A stretch of DNA of 57,342 bases from Prevotella sp. P2-180 (GCF_002251435.1 NZ_NPJI01000099.1:1-57342), one strand, 5' to 3'; counted from the first letter of the stretch, positions 45,047 to 53,201 are shown. Numbers and translations are program-made. The notes: generated by a model not told the origin, from the sequence alone.

Positions 45047-46279
45047 ATGAATTATGAAGAACTTCTGTCGGCACGCGACAGTGAAAAGAACAATTTCAAC
45101 CAACTGATGTTGGGAAAGATTTCAAAACGTGAGGTCGACGGCAAATATATTAATGTGGTCGACATAAAAAAGGAGCTTACCGACAACATTCTCTTCAGCG
45201 AGTACCTCAACAATGAATTGAAGGCAGTTAGCAGCATCAAGTCGTCACACCAGTTAAAATATATAATAGGTGGAAGCGATGTAAACCAGCCTACAGGCAT
45301 GGCGCTGGTGGTGGAACGTGGTGTGTTCAACAGTCTTGAACAGATTCTTTTTGAGAATCCGTCGCTCGTGGCTCGTCGACATTTTGTGGATGATCTTGTC
45401 TCAAAAGCCTTCGCAGCCGCAAAAGACTTGCACCAACAGGGTATTTACCATGTTTGTTTCGCTCCTAAAAACATTCTCCTGCGCAAGGGCGACTCACAAC
45501 TATTGCTTCTCAATCATGGCTCGTTCTACAAGGACTTGACAGACCTGAGCGTACTATATCCTGACGACATGGCAAACTTCATAGCTCCCGAAGTGTTAGC
45601 CCATGGTACAATAGACGAGAGGACTGACGTTTATTCGCTCGGAAAACTCATAGAACATCTGTACTCCAAATCATCTATGCCATTCTTCGTGAAACGTGTG
45701 GTGAAAAAGGCCACAAAGGAAGATCCTTACGACAGATACGCCACTGTGGAAGACATGGAGAAGGCTCTGTCGCGACTCCGCTCCACAAGGTCGTCACTCT
45801 CCATGCTGGCAGTGGCTTCCGTGGCTGCACTGTGCATTGTGGGTGCATATTTCTCCTATGTGCCAGAACAGAACGAGATGGAATATGTAAAGCCAGCACC
45901 GGCTGCTCCGGAAGAAGACATCATCGAGGAGGGCATTAACCCATTGACCGAACTGGGCATAAGAGCCGGCGACTCCTCAATAGTGCTCACCGAGGAGCAG
46001 AAGAAGAAGATGGCCGAGTATGAAAAAAAATCTGAGGAGATATTCAGACGCAGGTTTGAAAGAGAGGCCGACCGCATAATATCTAAGGTTTACAACAAAA
46101 ACACAATGGCGGCAAGCGAGTCTAAATTCATGGCGGCAAGCCAAAAGGCGATGGAGGAACTCAACAGCGCCCAAGAGGAAATTGCAAGCCAGACAGCTAT
46201 GCCTTCGGCAAAAAGCCGACTCATAGCGTCGCAGATTATTGACAAGATAACAAATGCGAAAAAGAAGGAGATAAAATAA
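45047..46279 (+). CDS. Membrane-anchored protein kinase-like protein (pseudokinase)
   Basis: A 410-aa protein in three parts: a kinase-like domain (1-250), a membrane helix (about 252-272, LSMLAVASVAALCIVGAYFS) and an outer part with a Glu/Lys-rich coiled coil (about 315-410, EEQKKKMAEYEKKSEE). The kinase fold is marked by LHQQGIYHVCFAPKNILL in place of HRDLKPEN (Asp to Cys137), LLNHGSF in place of DFG (156-158), an intact APEVLAHG (180-184) and RTDVYSLGKLI (Asp194). There is no Gly-rich loop. The catalytic and metal Asp are both gone, so phosphotransfer is unlikely. It is first of three genes with DUF4494 and YggS-type proteins. A signalling or scaffold role across the membrane is inference. 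Confidence 0.82.
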   Translation: MNYEELLSARDSEKNNFNQLMLGKISKREVDGKYINVVDIKKELTDNILFSEYLNNELKAVSSIKSSHQLKYIIGGSDVNQPTGMALVVERGVFNSLEQILFENPSLVARRHFVDDLVSKAFAAAKDLHQQGIYHVCFAPKNILLRKGDSQLLLLNHGSFYKDLTDLSVLYPDDMANFIAPEVLAHGTIDERTDVYSLGKLIEHLYSKSSMPFFVKRVVKKATKEDPYDRYATVEDMEKALSRLRSTRSSLSMLAVASVAALCIVGAYFSYVPEQNEMEYVKPAPAAPEEDIIEEGINPLTELGIRAGDSSIVLTEEQKKKMAEYEKKSEEIFRRRFEREADRIISKVYNKNTMAASESKFMAASQKAMEELNSAQEEIASQTAMPSAKSRLIASQIIDKITNAKKKEIK

Positions 46280-46345
46280 CTCCTTTCGATTATCCCGTAA
46301 TAAAATATAAGTAAACATTATAACACAAAGAAAAAAAACACAATT

Positions 46346-46828
46346 ATGAGAAGTAGAACTGCTATTTGGTTTGAATGTAGAATTCGTTATGAGAAAACCA
46401 TGGAAGACGGAATGCAAAAGAAAGTGACAGAAAACTATGTCGTTGACGCACTTTCATTCAGCGAGGCTGAAGAACGCATCACAGAAGAAATGTCTTCTTA
46501 CGTAAGCGGAGAATTCGATGTGGCAGACATAAAAATCGCACCATACGCCGAGGTGTTCTTTGCCGACAACGACATCGCCGACAAGTGGTACAGGGCCAAG
46601 CTCGCTTTCATCACCATTGACGAAAAGACACAAAAGGAAAAACGGTCTACCGTCAACTACCTGATAAATGCCGGTTCACTAAACGGAGCCGTGAAAAACA
46701 TCGACGAGGTGATGTCGCAGTCAATGGTCGACTACCTTATAGTGTCGGTAAACGAAACCACGATCATGGACGTTTTTGAATATAAGAAAAAGGAAAAGAA
46801 CGACAAACCTGAATACGAGCAACAGTAA
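46346..46828 (+). CDS. DUF4494 family protein
   Basis: A 160-aa cytoplasmic protein with no signal or membrane segment. RTAIWFECRIRYEKTMEDGMQKKVTENYVVDALSFSEAEERI is the characteristic beginning of DUF4494, a Bacteroidota-only family of unknown function (sequence here read as two blocks). Further conserved parts are ADKWYRAKLAFITIDEK and VNYLINAGSL. The C-terminus is charged. It lies 66 bp after the pseudokinase and 22 bp before the YggS-type gene. Confidence 0.88.
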   Translation: MRSRTAIWFECRIRYEKTMEDGMQKKVTENYVVDALSFSEAEERITEEMSSYVSGEFDVADIKIAPYAEVFFADNDIADKWYRAKLAFITIDEKTQKEKRSTVNYLINAGSLNGAVKNIDEVMSQSMVDYLIVSVNETTIMDVFEYKKKEKNDKPEYEQQ

Positions 46829-46850
46829 AAAAAATAACTAAAAGAGAAAA

Positions 46851-47534
46851 ATGCGTATGTTGGACTACGACGTAAAGGCAAATCTCAAAGAAGTGACAGC
46901 CAAGCTTCCACAACATGTGAAGCTCGTGGCTGTCAGTAAGTTTCATCCCTCTGAATACCTAATGGAAGCCTACAGCGAAGGACAACGCATCTTCGGCGAA
47001 AGCCAAGTACAGGAACTGCAGAGGAAGGTAACGGAACTGCCTGACGATATACAGTGGCATTTCATTGGACATCTACAGACCAACAAGGTGAAGTATATCG
47101 CCCCTTACATCAGCATGATAGAAGCCGTGGACTCTATGAAGCTAATGGTGGAGATACAAAAACAGGCCGCTAAACACAACAGGACCATTGACGTGCTGCT
47201 CGAACTACACATTGCCGAGGAGGAAACGAAATATGGTCTCACGCTCGACACTTGCCGCGATTTCCTTGAGTCGGGCGAGTGGCGCAAAATGAACAATGTG
47301 CGTATTTGCGGACTGATGATGATGGCATCGTATACCGACGACACTCGTCAGATAAAGTCTGAATTCACGCTTGCCGCCAACTTCTTCGACGAGATAAAAA
47401 ACAAATACTTCGCCGACGCCGACTACTTCTGCGAACGTTCCTGGGGCATGTCCCACGACTACCCATTGGCCATTGAGTGCGGCAGCACCATGGTAAGAGT
47501 TGGAACAAAGATTTTCGGACCGAGGGTTTATTGA
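46851..47534 (+). CDS. yggS: YggS/PLPBP family PLP-binding protein
   Basis: A 227-aa single-domain protein with an alanine racemase-like barrel that binds PLP and buffers vitamin B6 and amino acid pools rather than acting as an enzyme. PLP Lys is in KLVAVSKFHP (about 24-33); GESQVQELQRK, WHFIGHLQTNKVKYI, VLLELHIAEEETKYG, GLMMMASYTDD and GMSHDYPLAIECGSTMVRVGTKIFG are the family landmarks. Start at ATG 46851 (MRMLDYDVKAN) or the ATG two codons later. A zero-loop palindrome follows the stop. Confidence 0.92.
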   Translation: MRMLDYDVKANLKEVTAKLPQHVKLVAVSKFHPSEYLMEAYSEGQRIFGESQVQELQRKVTELPDDIQWHFIGHLQTNKVKYIAPYISMIEAVDSMKLMVEIQKQAAKHNRTIDVLLELHIAEEETKYGLTLDTCRDFLESGEWRKMNNVRICGLMMMASYTDDTRQIKSEFTLAANFFDEIKNKYFADADYFCERSWGMSHDYPLAIECGSTMVRVGTKIFGPRVY

Positions 47535-47562
47535 GGAGTTAAGGAGTTAACTCCTTAACTCC
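47535..47562. repeat. 28-bp perfect palindrome without spacer
   Basis: GGAGTTAAGGAGTT followed at once by its reverse complement. It begins one base past the yggS stop codon. It is itself two copies of a GGAGTTAA unit. A second smaller hairpin (GAGTTA TT TAACTC) lies near 47589-47602 at the end of the convergent M6 protease gene. It may be a terminator or a binding site. Confidence 0.85.
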
Positions 47563-47591
47563 CAACAATTTCCTTTCTTGCGAAAGTTGAG

Positions 47592-49427
47592 TTATTTAAC
47601 TCTTTTCTTTCCCTTCGAAACATACACTCCCTTCTTACCCTTCACGTCTCCCACCTTCTTTCCGTCGAGAGAATAATAGGTTTCATTATGGCAGTCATCT
47701 GTCTTGGGCTGTTCCACGGCGGTTTCGCCACCAGAGAATTTGAATGTCACGTTGTTGTCAGAGTTGCGGGATATGTCGGTCAAAGGCTTCCCTACCCCAC
47801 CGCCAGTATACCAGAAAGCAGGCATCATGGAGTCGTCGGTAAACGATGTGACATTATTCAGGCCTGGGAATGGGTCACCTTTTGCTTCTGTCAAATACAA
47901 AGAATCATCGATATACTGACCCTCGTATCGGTTGAGCATTTCCTTGTTCACTTCGTTCACTGAGGAAGAACTCGACAGCTTTACGGTGCGTTGTAAATAA
48001 TAGTCACTCAGCATCAGTCCGTCGGCGGCTACAAGATAAAAACGCGGATGCCCCACCTCGTTGTTCACTACATTATTAAACGACAATCCAAATGCCGATG
48101 GGTCATAATCAATATGATACACCAACATTCCATCGGCAAACACATAGTAGTTCCACAGTTCGTCGCTTCTCTCCACCTGCTCAATCAGATAGCTCTCGTC
48201 CGGGTTTACGGGATTTACTATCTTGTATGCCTTTCCTCCACGTTCAGCAGTTTTCAAGGTTACATCACACGGCTCGGTAAGCTCCTCTATCTCAGTCCAA
48301 CCAAGAGTGGCACGCTCCCAGCACGTCAATGCCGTGGGACGGAAGCCGTTATAGGTGTACTCGCCCATGTCCATAAGTCCGTAATAGCCCAATCCCACAT
48401 TACAACACTCAATGGCGTTGGAAAAAAATCCTGTGGGATACATATCGGGAAGTCCGAGACAGTGGCAGAACTCATGACAGAACAATCCGATGCCATTCAG
48501 CCTTGGCCCATATTGCGTTTCTTTGCTCTCTTCTCCAAACAACTCGTTGTTCACTCCATATCTCTCGATTCTCTTTCCGTCAAAAGTCTCCGTCAGACTC
48601 ACCTTTCCCGACTGCGGCCAGATATAATTGCTGTTGTTCGAACTATAGTTTTCACCATATCCGGCATAGATGATGTATACCAAGTCCACCTTTCCGTCGC
48701 CGTCGGCATCATACTGCGAGAAGTCTATGTCTTCGTCGGCAGCACTGCAGGCATCCGTAAACAGCAATGCCATGTTGTCGTTTTTTCCGTAGGTAGCAAA
48801 CGAGCCGCTCACCTTATACGGTCCATAGAGGTCAAACTGTGGTGTGAACTTTCCAAAGCTCATGTCGGTGAAATACTGTTTCACGCTACTGAAGTTATTG
48901 TTTGCCGTCTGAGAGCCTCCGGTCAATTTCTCGCTCGAGTTGAGATATTTCTCAAACTGCTCCTTCGGATTGTCAACTTTAAAGCCAAGGTCGCTGAACT
49001 CCACCAAAAGCACAATTGCCTTTGGCGACCCGGTACTTGGAAACAGGCTGTTACTGCTCGACGCCCTGGTAGTCTGACGGCCCACGTTCTGCATCTCCAT
49101 CATCTTCAGCATCATGCTTTTGCGGTCCTGCCGGTCCACGGCCAGGCATTCCACCAGTCCCCTTTCTCCGGGTTCGTGTGCCAGCACTCCCGACGCCACC
49201 ACATTTCCTGAGGCGTCCTGCTGCGCCACATACAGCTTGTTTTCCACCATCGTCAGTATCGCCCCGTCGGCGGCAGTATAGTAATGAGCATATTCGTCAC
49301 CATGTAGTTGAGCCACTATCTTTGTTCCGTCGCCCTGCTTCACAATAGTCTTACCGGGAAAAGCTTTTGCCGCCCATCCTGCCACTACGAAGGCCATCAT
49401 CGTCGCAGCCATTAAGTATCGTTTCAT
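47592..49427 (-). CDS. M6 family metalloprotease with a short T9SS-like C-terminal end
   Basis: A 611-aa secreted zinc protease of the immune inhibitor A family. Signal peptide MKRYLMAATMMAFVVAGWAA; the zinc motif HEFCHCLGLPD (near 315) with the following LPDMYPTG is intact. DADGDGKVDLVYIIYAGYGENYSS is a conserved block (calcium-type Asp repeat DADGDG). The last 45 residues include YYSLDGKKVGDVKGKKGVYVSKGKKRVK, read in two blocks; the pattern SLDGKKV ... KGVYV.GKK resembles the short C-terminal sorting signal seen in Prevotella secreted proteins. That would direct it through the type IX system, but this is inference. Confidence 0.88.
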   Translation of the reverse strand: MKRYLMAATMMAFVVAGWAAKAFPGKTIVKQGDGTKIVAQLHGDEYAHYYTAADGAILTMVENKLYVAQQDASGNVVASGVLAHEPGERGLVECLAVDRQDRKSMMLKMMEMQNVGRQTTRASSSNSLFPSTGSPKAIVLLVEFSDLGFKVDNPKEQFEKYLNSSEKLTGGSQTANNNFSSVKQYFTDMSFGKFTPQFDLYGPYKVSGSFATYGKNDNMALLFTDACSAADEDIDFSQYDADGDGKVDLVYIIYAGYGENYSSNNSNYIWPQSGKVSLTETFDGKRIERYGVNNELFGEESKETQYGPRLNGIGLFCHEFCHCLGLPDMYPTGFFSNAIECCNVGLGYYGLMDMGEYTYNGFRPTALTCWERATLGWTEIEELTEPCDVTLKTAERGGKAYKIVNPVNPDESYLIEQVERSDELWNYYVFADGMLVYHIDYDPSAFGLSFNNVVNNEVGHPRFYLVAADGLMLSDYYLQRTVKLSSSSSVNEVNKEMLNRYEGQYIDDSLYLTEAKGDPFPGLNNVTSFTDDSMMPAFWYTGGGVGKPLTDISRNSDNNVTFKFSGGETAVEQPKTDDCHNETYYSLDGKKVGDVKGKKGVYVSKGKKRVK

Positions 49428-49445
49428 TTTCTGTAATAAGTTTTA

Positions 49446-50237
49446 TTAATGTCCAAAGAAATACTGTCCTCGCTTTTTCGTGATGTTGCCATAGTTGATG
49501 GCGTGATGCGGACAATGATGATAGCACGACAAACAGCAAGTGCATCTCCCGTCGTGCAGCCATTCAGGATTTCCATTGTCCATCCTTATGTCGCCCACCG
49601 GACAGCTCTTCTCACACAGTCCGCACCCCACACAGCGTTGCTCGTCAACAGTGAATTTTCTGTCGCTTATCATCCTTGCGTTAAAATATCCTCCTACCAC
49701 GTAAGTTAGCATCCAAGGCATTGTGCCTTTCACAAGATGTCTCTCTCCGGTTTTCCTTTCAGCTATCGACTTTTCAAACGACCTCAAGTCGTCGAGAGCC
49801 TTTGCCAGTTTCTCACGCTCCCGTTCGGGGGTATCGGTATACATGAAAGGCAGGGCTACGTATGTCTCCGGCATCAGCAGCGAGAAGGCAGCATCAAGAC
49901 TCAGCCCGCAGCCCCTCAGTTCCCGCTCGGCTATGTCCAAGGCGTTGCCTGTATTGTCGCCACATGTACATACTATATAGCAATACGGTTTCTTCTCTGC
50001 CACTATGTCGAGCATTTGCCAGAATTGTCTCACTATGTGTGGCGGTTGCCATCCGTGAATTGGGAAACAGAATCCTATTCGCTCGTTGTCTTTTAGCTTG
50101 CAGACAAATCTTGCTTGTCTCACGCCTTCTACGCCATACATCAATGTCGCCAAGTCAACGGCCTCTTCACCAATGGCTTCCGCAAGATGTTGTGCCGCCC
50201 AACGGCTGTTTCCCGTACCTGAAAAAAAGAATATCAT
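49446..50237 (-). CDS. EFR1-type flavodoxin-ferredoxin fusion protein
   Basis: A 263-aa cytoplasmic redox protein. The N-terminal half is flavodoxin-like (FFFSGTGNSRWAAQHLAEAI, then PIHGWQPPHIVRQFWQML and CTCGDNTGNALD). The C-terminus has two 4Fe-4S motifs, CVGCGLCEKSCPVG and CTCCLSCYHHCPHHA. This order defines the EFR1 family, common in anaerobes. It would carry electrons between an unknown donor and acceptor. It lies 19 bp after the M6 protease stop region and 4 bp from umuD. Confidence 0.88.
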   Translation of the reverse strand: MIFFFSGTGNSRWAAQHLAEAIGEEAVDLATLMYGVEGVRQARFVCKLKDNERIGFCFPIHGWQPPHIVRQFWQMLDIVAEKKPYCYIVCTCGDNTGNALDIAERELRGCGLSLDAAFSLLMPETYVALPFMYTDTPEREREKLAKALDDLRSFEKSIAERKTGERHLVKGTMPWMLTYVVGGYFNARMISDRKFTVDEQRCVGCGLCEKSCPVGDIRMDNGNPEWLHDGRCTCCLSCYHHCPHHAINYGNITKKRGQYFFGH

Positions 50238-50240
50238 TGC

Positions 50241-50696
50241 TTAATTTGGTCGTTTATGTTTCCAGTTTTTTATTGTCCACACCACAACTCCCCACACCTC
50301 AAACCTGTCGCTGTCGTCTATTCTTATTGGCTGGAAGTCGCGGTTAGCAGGCCTTAGTTCAATATAGCCCTCCTCTTTGTGTGAGAGGTCGAGATACTTT
50401 ATGGTGAACTCGTTGTTGACAAAAGCCACAACCACGTCGCCGTCCTGTGCCTCCACCGAACGGTCAATCACGGCAATGTCGCCATCGCAAATACCCGCAT
50501 CTATCATCGAGTCGCCGTCCACTCTTCCGTAGAACGTTGCATCAGGATTACGTATTAGGTCGCGGTTGAAGTCGATGCTGTCGTGTGTATAGTCATCGGC
50601 AGGACTTGGAAATCCCGCCTTTATCGTAGGGGCGAACTGCAGTTCCAATTGTTTTTTGAATTCGCCTTCTATTATCTTTACGTTACCAAATGTCAT
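50241..50696 (-). CDS. umuD: UmuD-like S24 autoprotease
   Basis: A 151-aa protein of the UmuD/LexA self-cleaving family without a DNA-binding domain. Cleavage site Ala27-Gly28 (KAGFPSP) is present, as are the catalytic Ser63 (GDSMIDAG) and Lys100 (FTIKYL). It would be activated by RecA filaments and assist a Y-family polymerase. No umuC lies next to it: the downstream neighbour is EFR1, 4 bp away. Promoter upstream is standard; no obvious SOS box could be recognised. Confidence 0.88.
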   Translation of the reverse strand: MTFGNVKIIEGEFKKQLELQFAPTIKAGFPSPADDYTHDSIDFNRDLIRNPDATFYGRVDGDSMIDAGICDGDIAVIDRSVEAQDGDVVVAFVNNEFTIKYLDLSHKEEGYIELRPANRDFQPIRIDDSDRFEVWGVVVWTIKNWKHKRPN

Positions 50697-50748
50697 TATT
50701 TATGCTTTTTGCCTCTTCTGTCTGCACCTTATTCTTTCATATCGGTTG

Positions 50749-50756
50749 CAAAGATA
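50749..50756 (-). promoter_or_regulatory. -7 promoter box of umuD
   Basis: TATCTTTG followed by CAACC on the minus strand, 53 nt before ATG 50696. Confidence 0.55.
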
Positions 50757-50939
50757 CGTCTTTTTTTTCATATAAGAGCATTTCACGGCGTATTTTTTAT
50801 ACGACTTAATCACTGAATGCTCTTTTACGATGATCTTCTCCGGATGAAGTTATTGTTTCATTACTTCACATAAATCAATTAAATCGTTATAAAGAGATTA
50901 AAATATTTTGTAAAAATACAAAGTCTGCGAAAGAATCTA

Positions 50940-50947
50940 TACCTTTG
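50940..50947 (+). promoter_or_regulatory. -7 promoter box of lrgAB
   Basis: TACCTTTG followed by CACCC, 36 nt before ATG 50983. Confidence 0.6.
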
Positions 50948-50982
50948 CACCCTGAAAAAGAGACATAGTATTCTGGATTATT

Positions 50983-51360
50983 ATGGTAAGACAATGTTTT
51001 ATTCTGTTCGGTTGCCTGGCTTTGGGCGAACTGATAGTAAGGTTAACGGGCGTGAAGCTGCCGGCAAGTATCATAGGCATGCTTATACTTACGCTGTTGT
51101 TGAAATTGAAGGTCATCAAACTGGAGTGGGTGCGTGGCCTTACGGATTTTCTCATAGCCAATCTTGGTTTTTTCTTCGTGCCGCCCGGTGTGGCGTTAAT
51201 GCTTTATTTCGACTTGATTAAGGCTGAGATATTGCCGATATCCTTGGCTACACTGTTGAGCACCATCATCGTTCTTCTGATTACGGGTCAAACCCATCAA
51301 GCTGTGAGCAAGGGAGAGAATAAGGTGCGCGAGAAAATACATACTAAGAAACATGAATAA
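50983..51360 (+). CDS. lrgA: CidA/LrgA family membrane protein
   Basis: A 125-aa holin-like integral membrane protein with four hydrophobic segments (CFILFGCLALGELIVRLTG, ASIIGMLILTLLLKLKVI, FLIANLGFFFVPPGVALM, LPISLATLLSTIIVLLITG). The PASIIGMLIL and FFVPPGVALM blocks are family signatures. With lrgB 6 bp downstream it forms the canonical pair, linked to control of murein hydrolase activity and, in several species, pyruvate or glycolate transport. The charged tail (KGENKVREKIHTKKHE) is cytoplasmic. Confidence 0.9.
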   Translation: MVRQCFILFGCLALGELIVRLTGVKLPASIIGMLILTLLLKLKVIKLEWVRGLTDFLIANLGFFFVPPGVALMLYFDLIKAEILPISLATLLSTIIVLLITGQTHQAVSKGENKVREKIHTKKHE

Positions 51361-51366
51361 GACATT

Positions 51367-52065
51367 ATGAAAGAGATTATCAGCAACGAATATTTCATGC
51401 TCGCCCTTACCTTCGGCGTGTTTTTCATTGCCAAGGCCATACAACGTCGCCTTGGTTGGGTATTGTTTAATCCCATTCTCATTGCCATAGCCATCATCAT
51501 AGCCTTTCTTCTTGTGATGGATATTCCCTATGAGACATATCATGAGGGAGCCAAGTTGATAGAGTTCTGGCTTAAGCCCGCCGTAGTGGCTCTTGGAGTG
51601 CCGCTCTATCTTCAATTATCGTCTATCAAGCGACAGTTTGTGCCCATCTTGGCTTCGCAGATGATGGGATGCATAGCTGGTATTGTGAGTGTGGTGATAA
51701 TAGCCAAGTTGTTGGGTGCATCCGACACGGTCATCATGTCGCTCGCAAGCAAGTCGGTCACCACTCCTATTGCCATGGAAGTCACCCAGGTGTTGGGCGG
51801 AATACCTTCGCTCACAGCTGCCATTGTGGTAATCACAGGTCTCATCGGGGCAATAATCGGTTTCAAAATGCTTTCCGTAGGTCATGTTCATAATCCCATG
51901 GCTCTCGGATTGTCAATGGGAGCCGCATCTCATGCCCTCGGCACATCTGCCGCCATGGACCGCGACGAGTTTGTTGGTGCATACGCCAGTCTTGGTCTCA
52001 CCCTCAACGGCATCCTTACCGCCCTTCTCACTCCTACGGTAATCGACGTAATCAATACGTTTTAA
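51367..52065 (+). CDS. lrgB: CidB/LrgB family membrane protein
   Basis: A 232-aa polytopic membrane protein, partner of lrgA. Landmarks: YFMLALTFGVFFIAKAIQ at the start, EFWLKPAVVALGVPLYLQ, LASKSVTTPIAMEV, and GLSMGAASHALGTSAAM near 180, all diagnostic of LrgB/YohK. Around six hydrophobic segments. It begins 6 bp after lrgA. The stop lies in a TTTTAATCTT arm repeated inverted at 52115-52124, possibly a weak hairpin at the operon's end. Confidence 0.92.
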   Translation: MKEIISNEYFMLALTFGVFFIAKAIQRRLGWVLFNPILIAIAIIIAFLLVMDIPYETYHEGAKLIEFWLKPAVVALGVPLYLQLSSIKRQFVPILASQMMGCIAGIVSVVIIAKLLGASDTVIMSLASKSVTTPIAMEVTQVLGGIPSLTAAIVVITGLIGAIIGFKMLSVGHVHNPMALGLSMGAASHALGTSAAMDRDEFVGAYASLGLTLNGILTALLTPTVIDVINTF

Positions 52066-52163
52066 TCTTGCACAGATAACTACAGAACCAATAAAGCATG
52101 ACAAACAGTCAGTAAAGATTAAAAAAATTATACTTTGCCGACATTATGGCATTTTTGCGATTA

Positions 52164-52180
52164 TTGGCACACGGATTGCG
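52164..52180 (+). promoter_or_regulatory. Sigma-54 (RpoN) promoter of hsp20
   Basis: TTGGCACACGGATTGCG: the invariant GG (-24) and GC (-12) are present with the required 10-nt spacing, and the flanking bases match TTGGCAC-N5-TTGC fully. Start expected near 52190, giving a leader of about 95 nt. No other recognisable promoter lies nearer to the gene. Confidence 0.8.
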
Positions 52181-52274
52181 ATGTCTATTAGTGAAAGCGG
52201 AAGGCTACAAAGAGCTACAAAAGCTTGGAGGAAGCCGGAAGCAAAGAACATTAATAGTATAACAATATTAAAAT

Positions 52275-52280
52275 AGGAGG
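52275..52280 (+). promoter_or_regulatory. Strong Shine-Dalgarno site of hsp20
   Basis: AGGAGG five bases before ATG 52286. This perfect site is unusual here, since almost none of the other genes in the window has one. Confidence 0.75.
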
Positions 52281-52285
52281 TTATT

Positions 52286-52714
52286 ATGTTACCAGTTATG
52301 AATTCAAACAGTTGGTTCCCAACAGTGTTCGACGACTTTTTCAACAGTGATTGGATGCCAAAGATGAAGGCCACAGCGCCGGCAGTCAACGTTAAGGAAG
52401 ATGCAAAGGCTTACACCATGGAAGTGGCAGTGCCAGGTATCAAGAAGGAATTCTGCAGGGTAAACATCAATGCCGACGGCAATCTCGACATTGCCATCGA
52501 GAACAAGATGGAACACAAGGAGGAGGACAAGAAGCAGCACTACCTGCGTCGCGAGTTCAGCTACTCCAACTACCAGCAGACCTACGTGCTGCCTGACGAC
52601 ATCGTCAAGGACAACATCGCAGCCAAGGTGGACGACGGCGTACTGACTATCACAATGCCGAAGGTCACCAAGGATGATGTAAAGAAGATTCAGCGTCAGA
52701 TTGACATAGCATAA
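52286..52714 (+). CDS. Hsp20/alpha-crystallin family small heat-shock protein
   Basis: A 142-aa small heat-shock chaperone that binds unfolding proteins without ATP. N-arm MNSNSWFPTVFDDFFNSDWM, alpha-crystallin domain about 35-135 (VNVKEDAKAYTMEVAVPGIKKEFCRVNI, LRREFSYSNYQQTYVLPDDI), closing motif DDGVLTITMPKV and the C-terminal basic tail. It is expressed alone, from a sigma-54 promoter with a long leader and a strong ribosome-binding site, and ends in a strong terminator. Confidence 0.94.
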   Translation: MLPVMNSNSWFPTVFDDFFNSDWMPKMKATAPAVNVKEDAKAYTMEVAVPGIKKEFCRVNINADGNLDIAIENKMEHKEEDKKQHYLRREFSYSNYQQTYVLPDDIVKDNIAAKVDDGVLTITMPKVTKDDVKKIQRQIDIA

Positions 52715-52733
52715 CGCTATGTATCACACCATT

Positions 52734-52773
52734 ACAGGCGAGGATTACACAGGTTAATCCCCGCCTGTTTTTT
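52734..52773 (+). terminator. Terminator of hsp20
   Basis: ACAGGCG-GGATT paired with AATCC-CGCCTGT, followed by a run of seven T from 52767. Confidence 0.9.
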
Positions 52774-52814
52774 TATCGCAAGTACTCAATCTGATAATAT
52801 GACTGCAAAGAATG

Positions 52815-53201
52815 CTACAAACATGTCTTGCGTGACATTATGGAGATGGATGAAGAAGTTTGAGTGGATAGAGGAGCTTGGACGATTCCTTTGTTACGAC
52901 TTTCATATATCACACGACCACACCTTAGAATGTGCTCCTTAAGGTTTTCGTTCTGAATCAAGTCAAATATGTTCAAGTCTATCTCGTATGGCAGCAGTAA
53001 GTCATCTATAATGGAATTAAGCCGCAGAAGGTCAGAGTATGACAACGACTTGCCTACGAGGGATATGTCAACATCAGAAAAAGGCTTGTAATTGCCTTTT
53101 GCCCGCGAGCCATATATCACAGCCTTGTCAACACCGTCAATTGAAGCTATGGACATTATTATCTTGTCCATCTCCATTGTTTCCAATCCAAATTCATTCA
53201 T
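52815..53201 (-). CDS. MNT-type minimal nucleotidyltransferase (HEPN/MNT antitoxin)
   Basis: A 128-aa nucleotidyltransferase of the HI0073/MNT family: motif GSRAKGNYKPFSDVDI with catalytic Asp43 and Asp45 and third Asp75 (YEIDLNIF). In HEPN/MNT toxin-antitoxin modules the MNT protein neutralises the HEPN RNase, in some cases by AMPylating it. The family usually ends shortly after RVIYE; here 25 extra residues (SRNKGIVQAPLSTQTSSSIS...) follow, encoded by DNA whose start recurs upstream of the HEPN gene, so the tail probably arose by rearrangement. It overlaps the HEPN gene by 8 bp. Confidence 0.85.
   Translation of the reverse strand: MNEFGLETMEMDKIIMSIASIDGVDKAVIYGSRAKGNYKPFSDVDISLVGKSLSYSDLLRLNSIIDDLLLPYEIDLNIFDLIQNENLKEHILRCGRVIYESRNKGIVQAPLSTQTSSSISIMSRKTCL

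Noticed and set aside
48048..49211. 387-aa frame antisense to the M6 protease
   Set aside because: The minus strand has signal peptide, zinc motif and family blocks; this is a shadow frame.
52060..52124. TTTTAATCTT/AAGATTAAAA inverted repeat after lrgB as terminator
   Set aside because: Only 10 AT-rich pairs with a 45-nt loop; too weak to call as a feature.
52145..52261. 38-codon frame upstream of hsp20
   Set aside because: It begins upstream of and contains the sigma-54 promoter, so it cannot be translated from that transcript; no conserved features.
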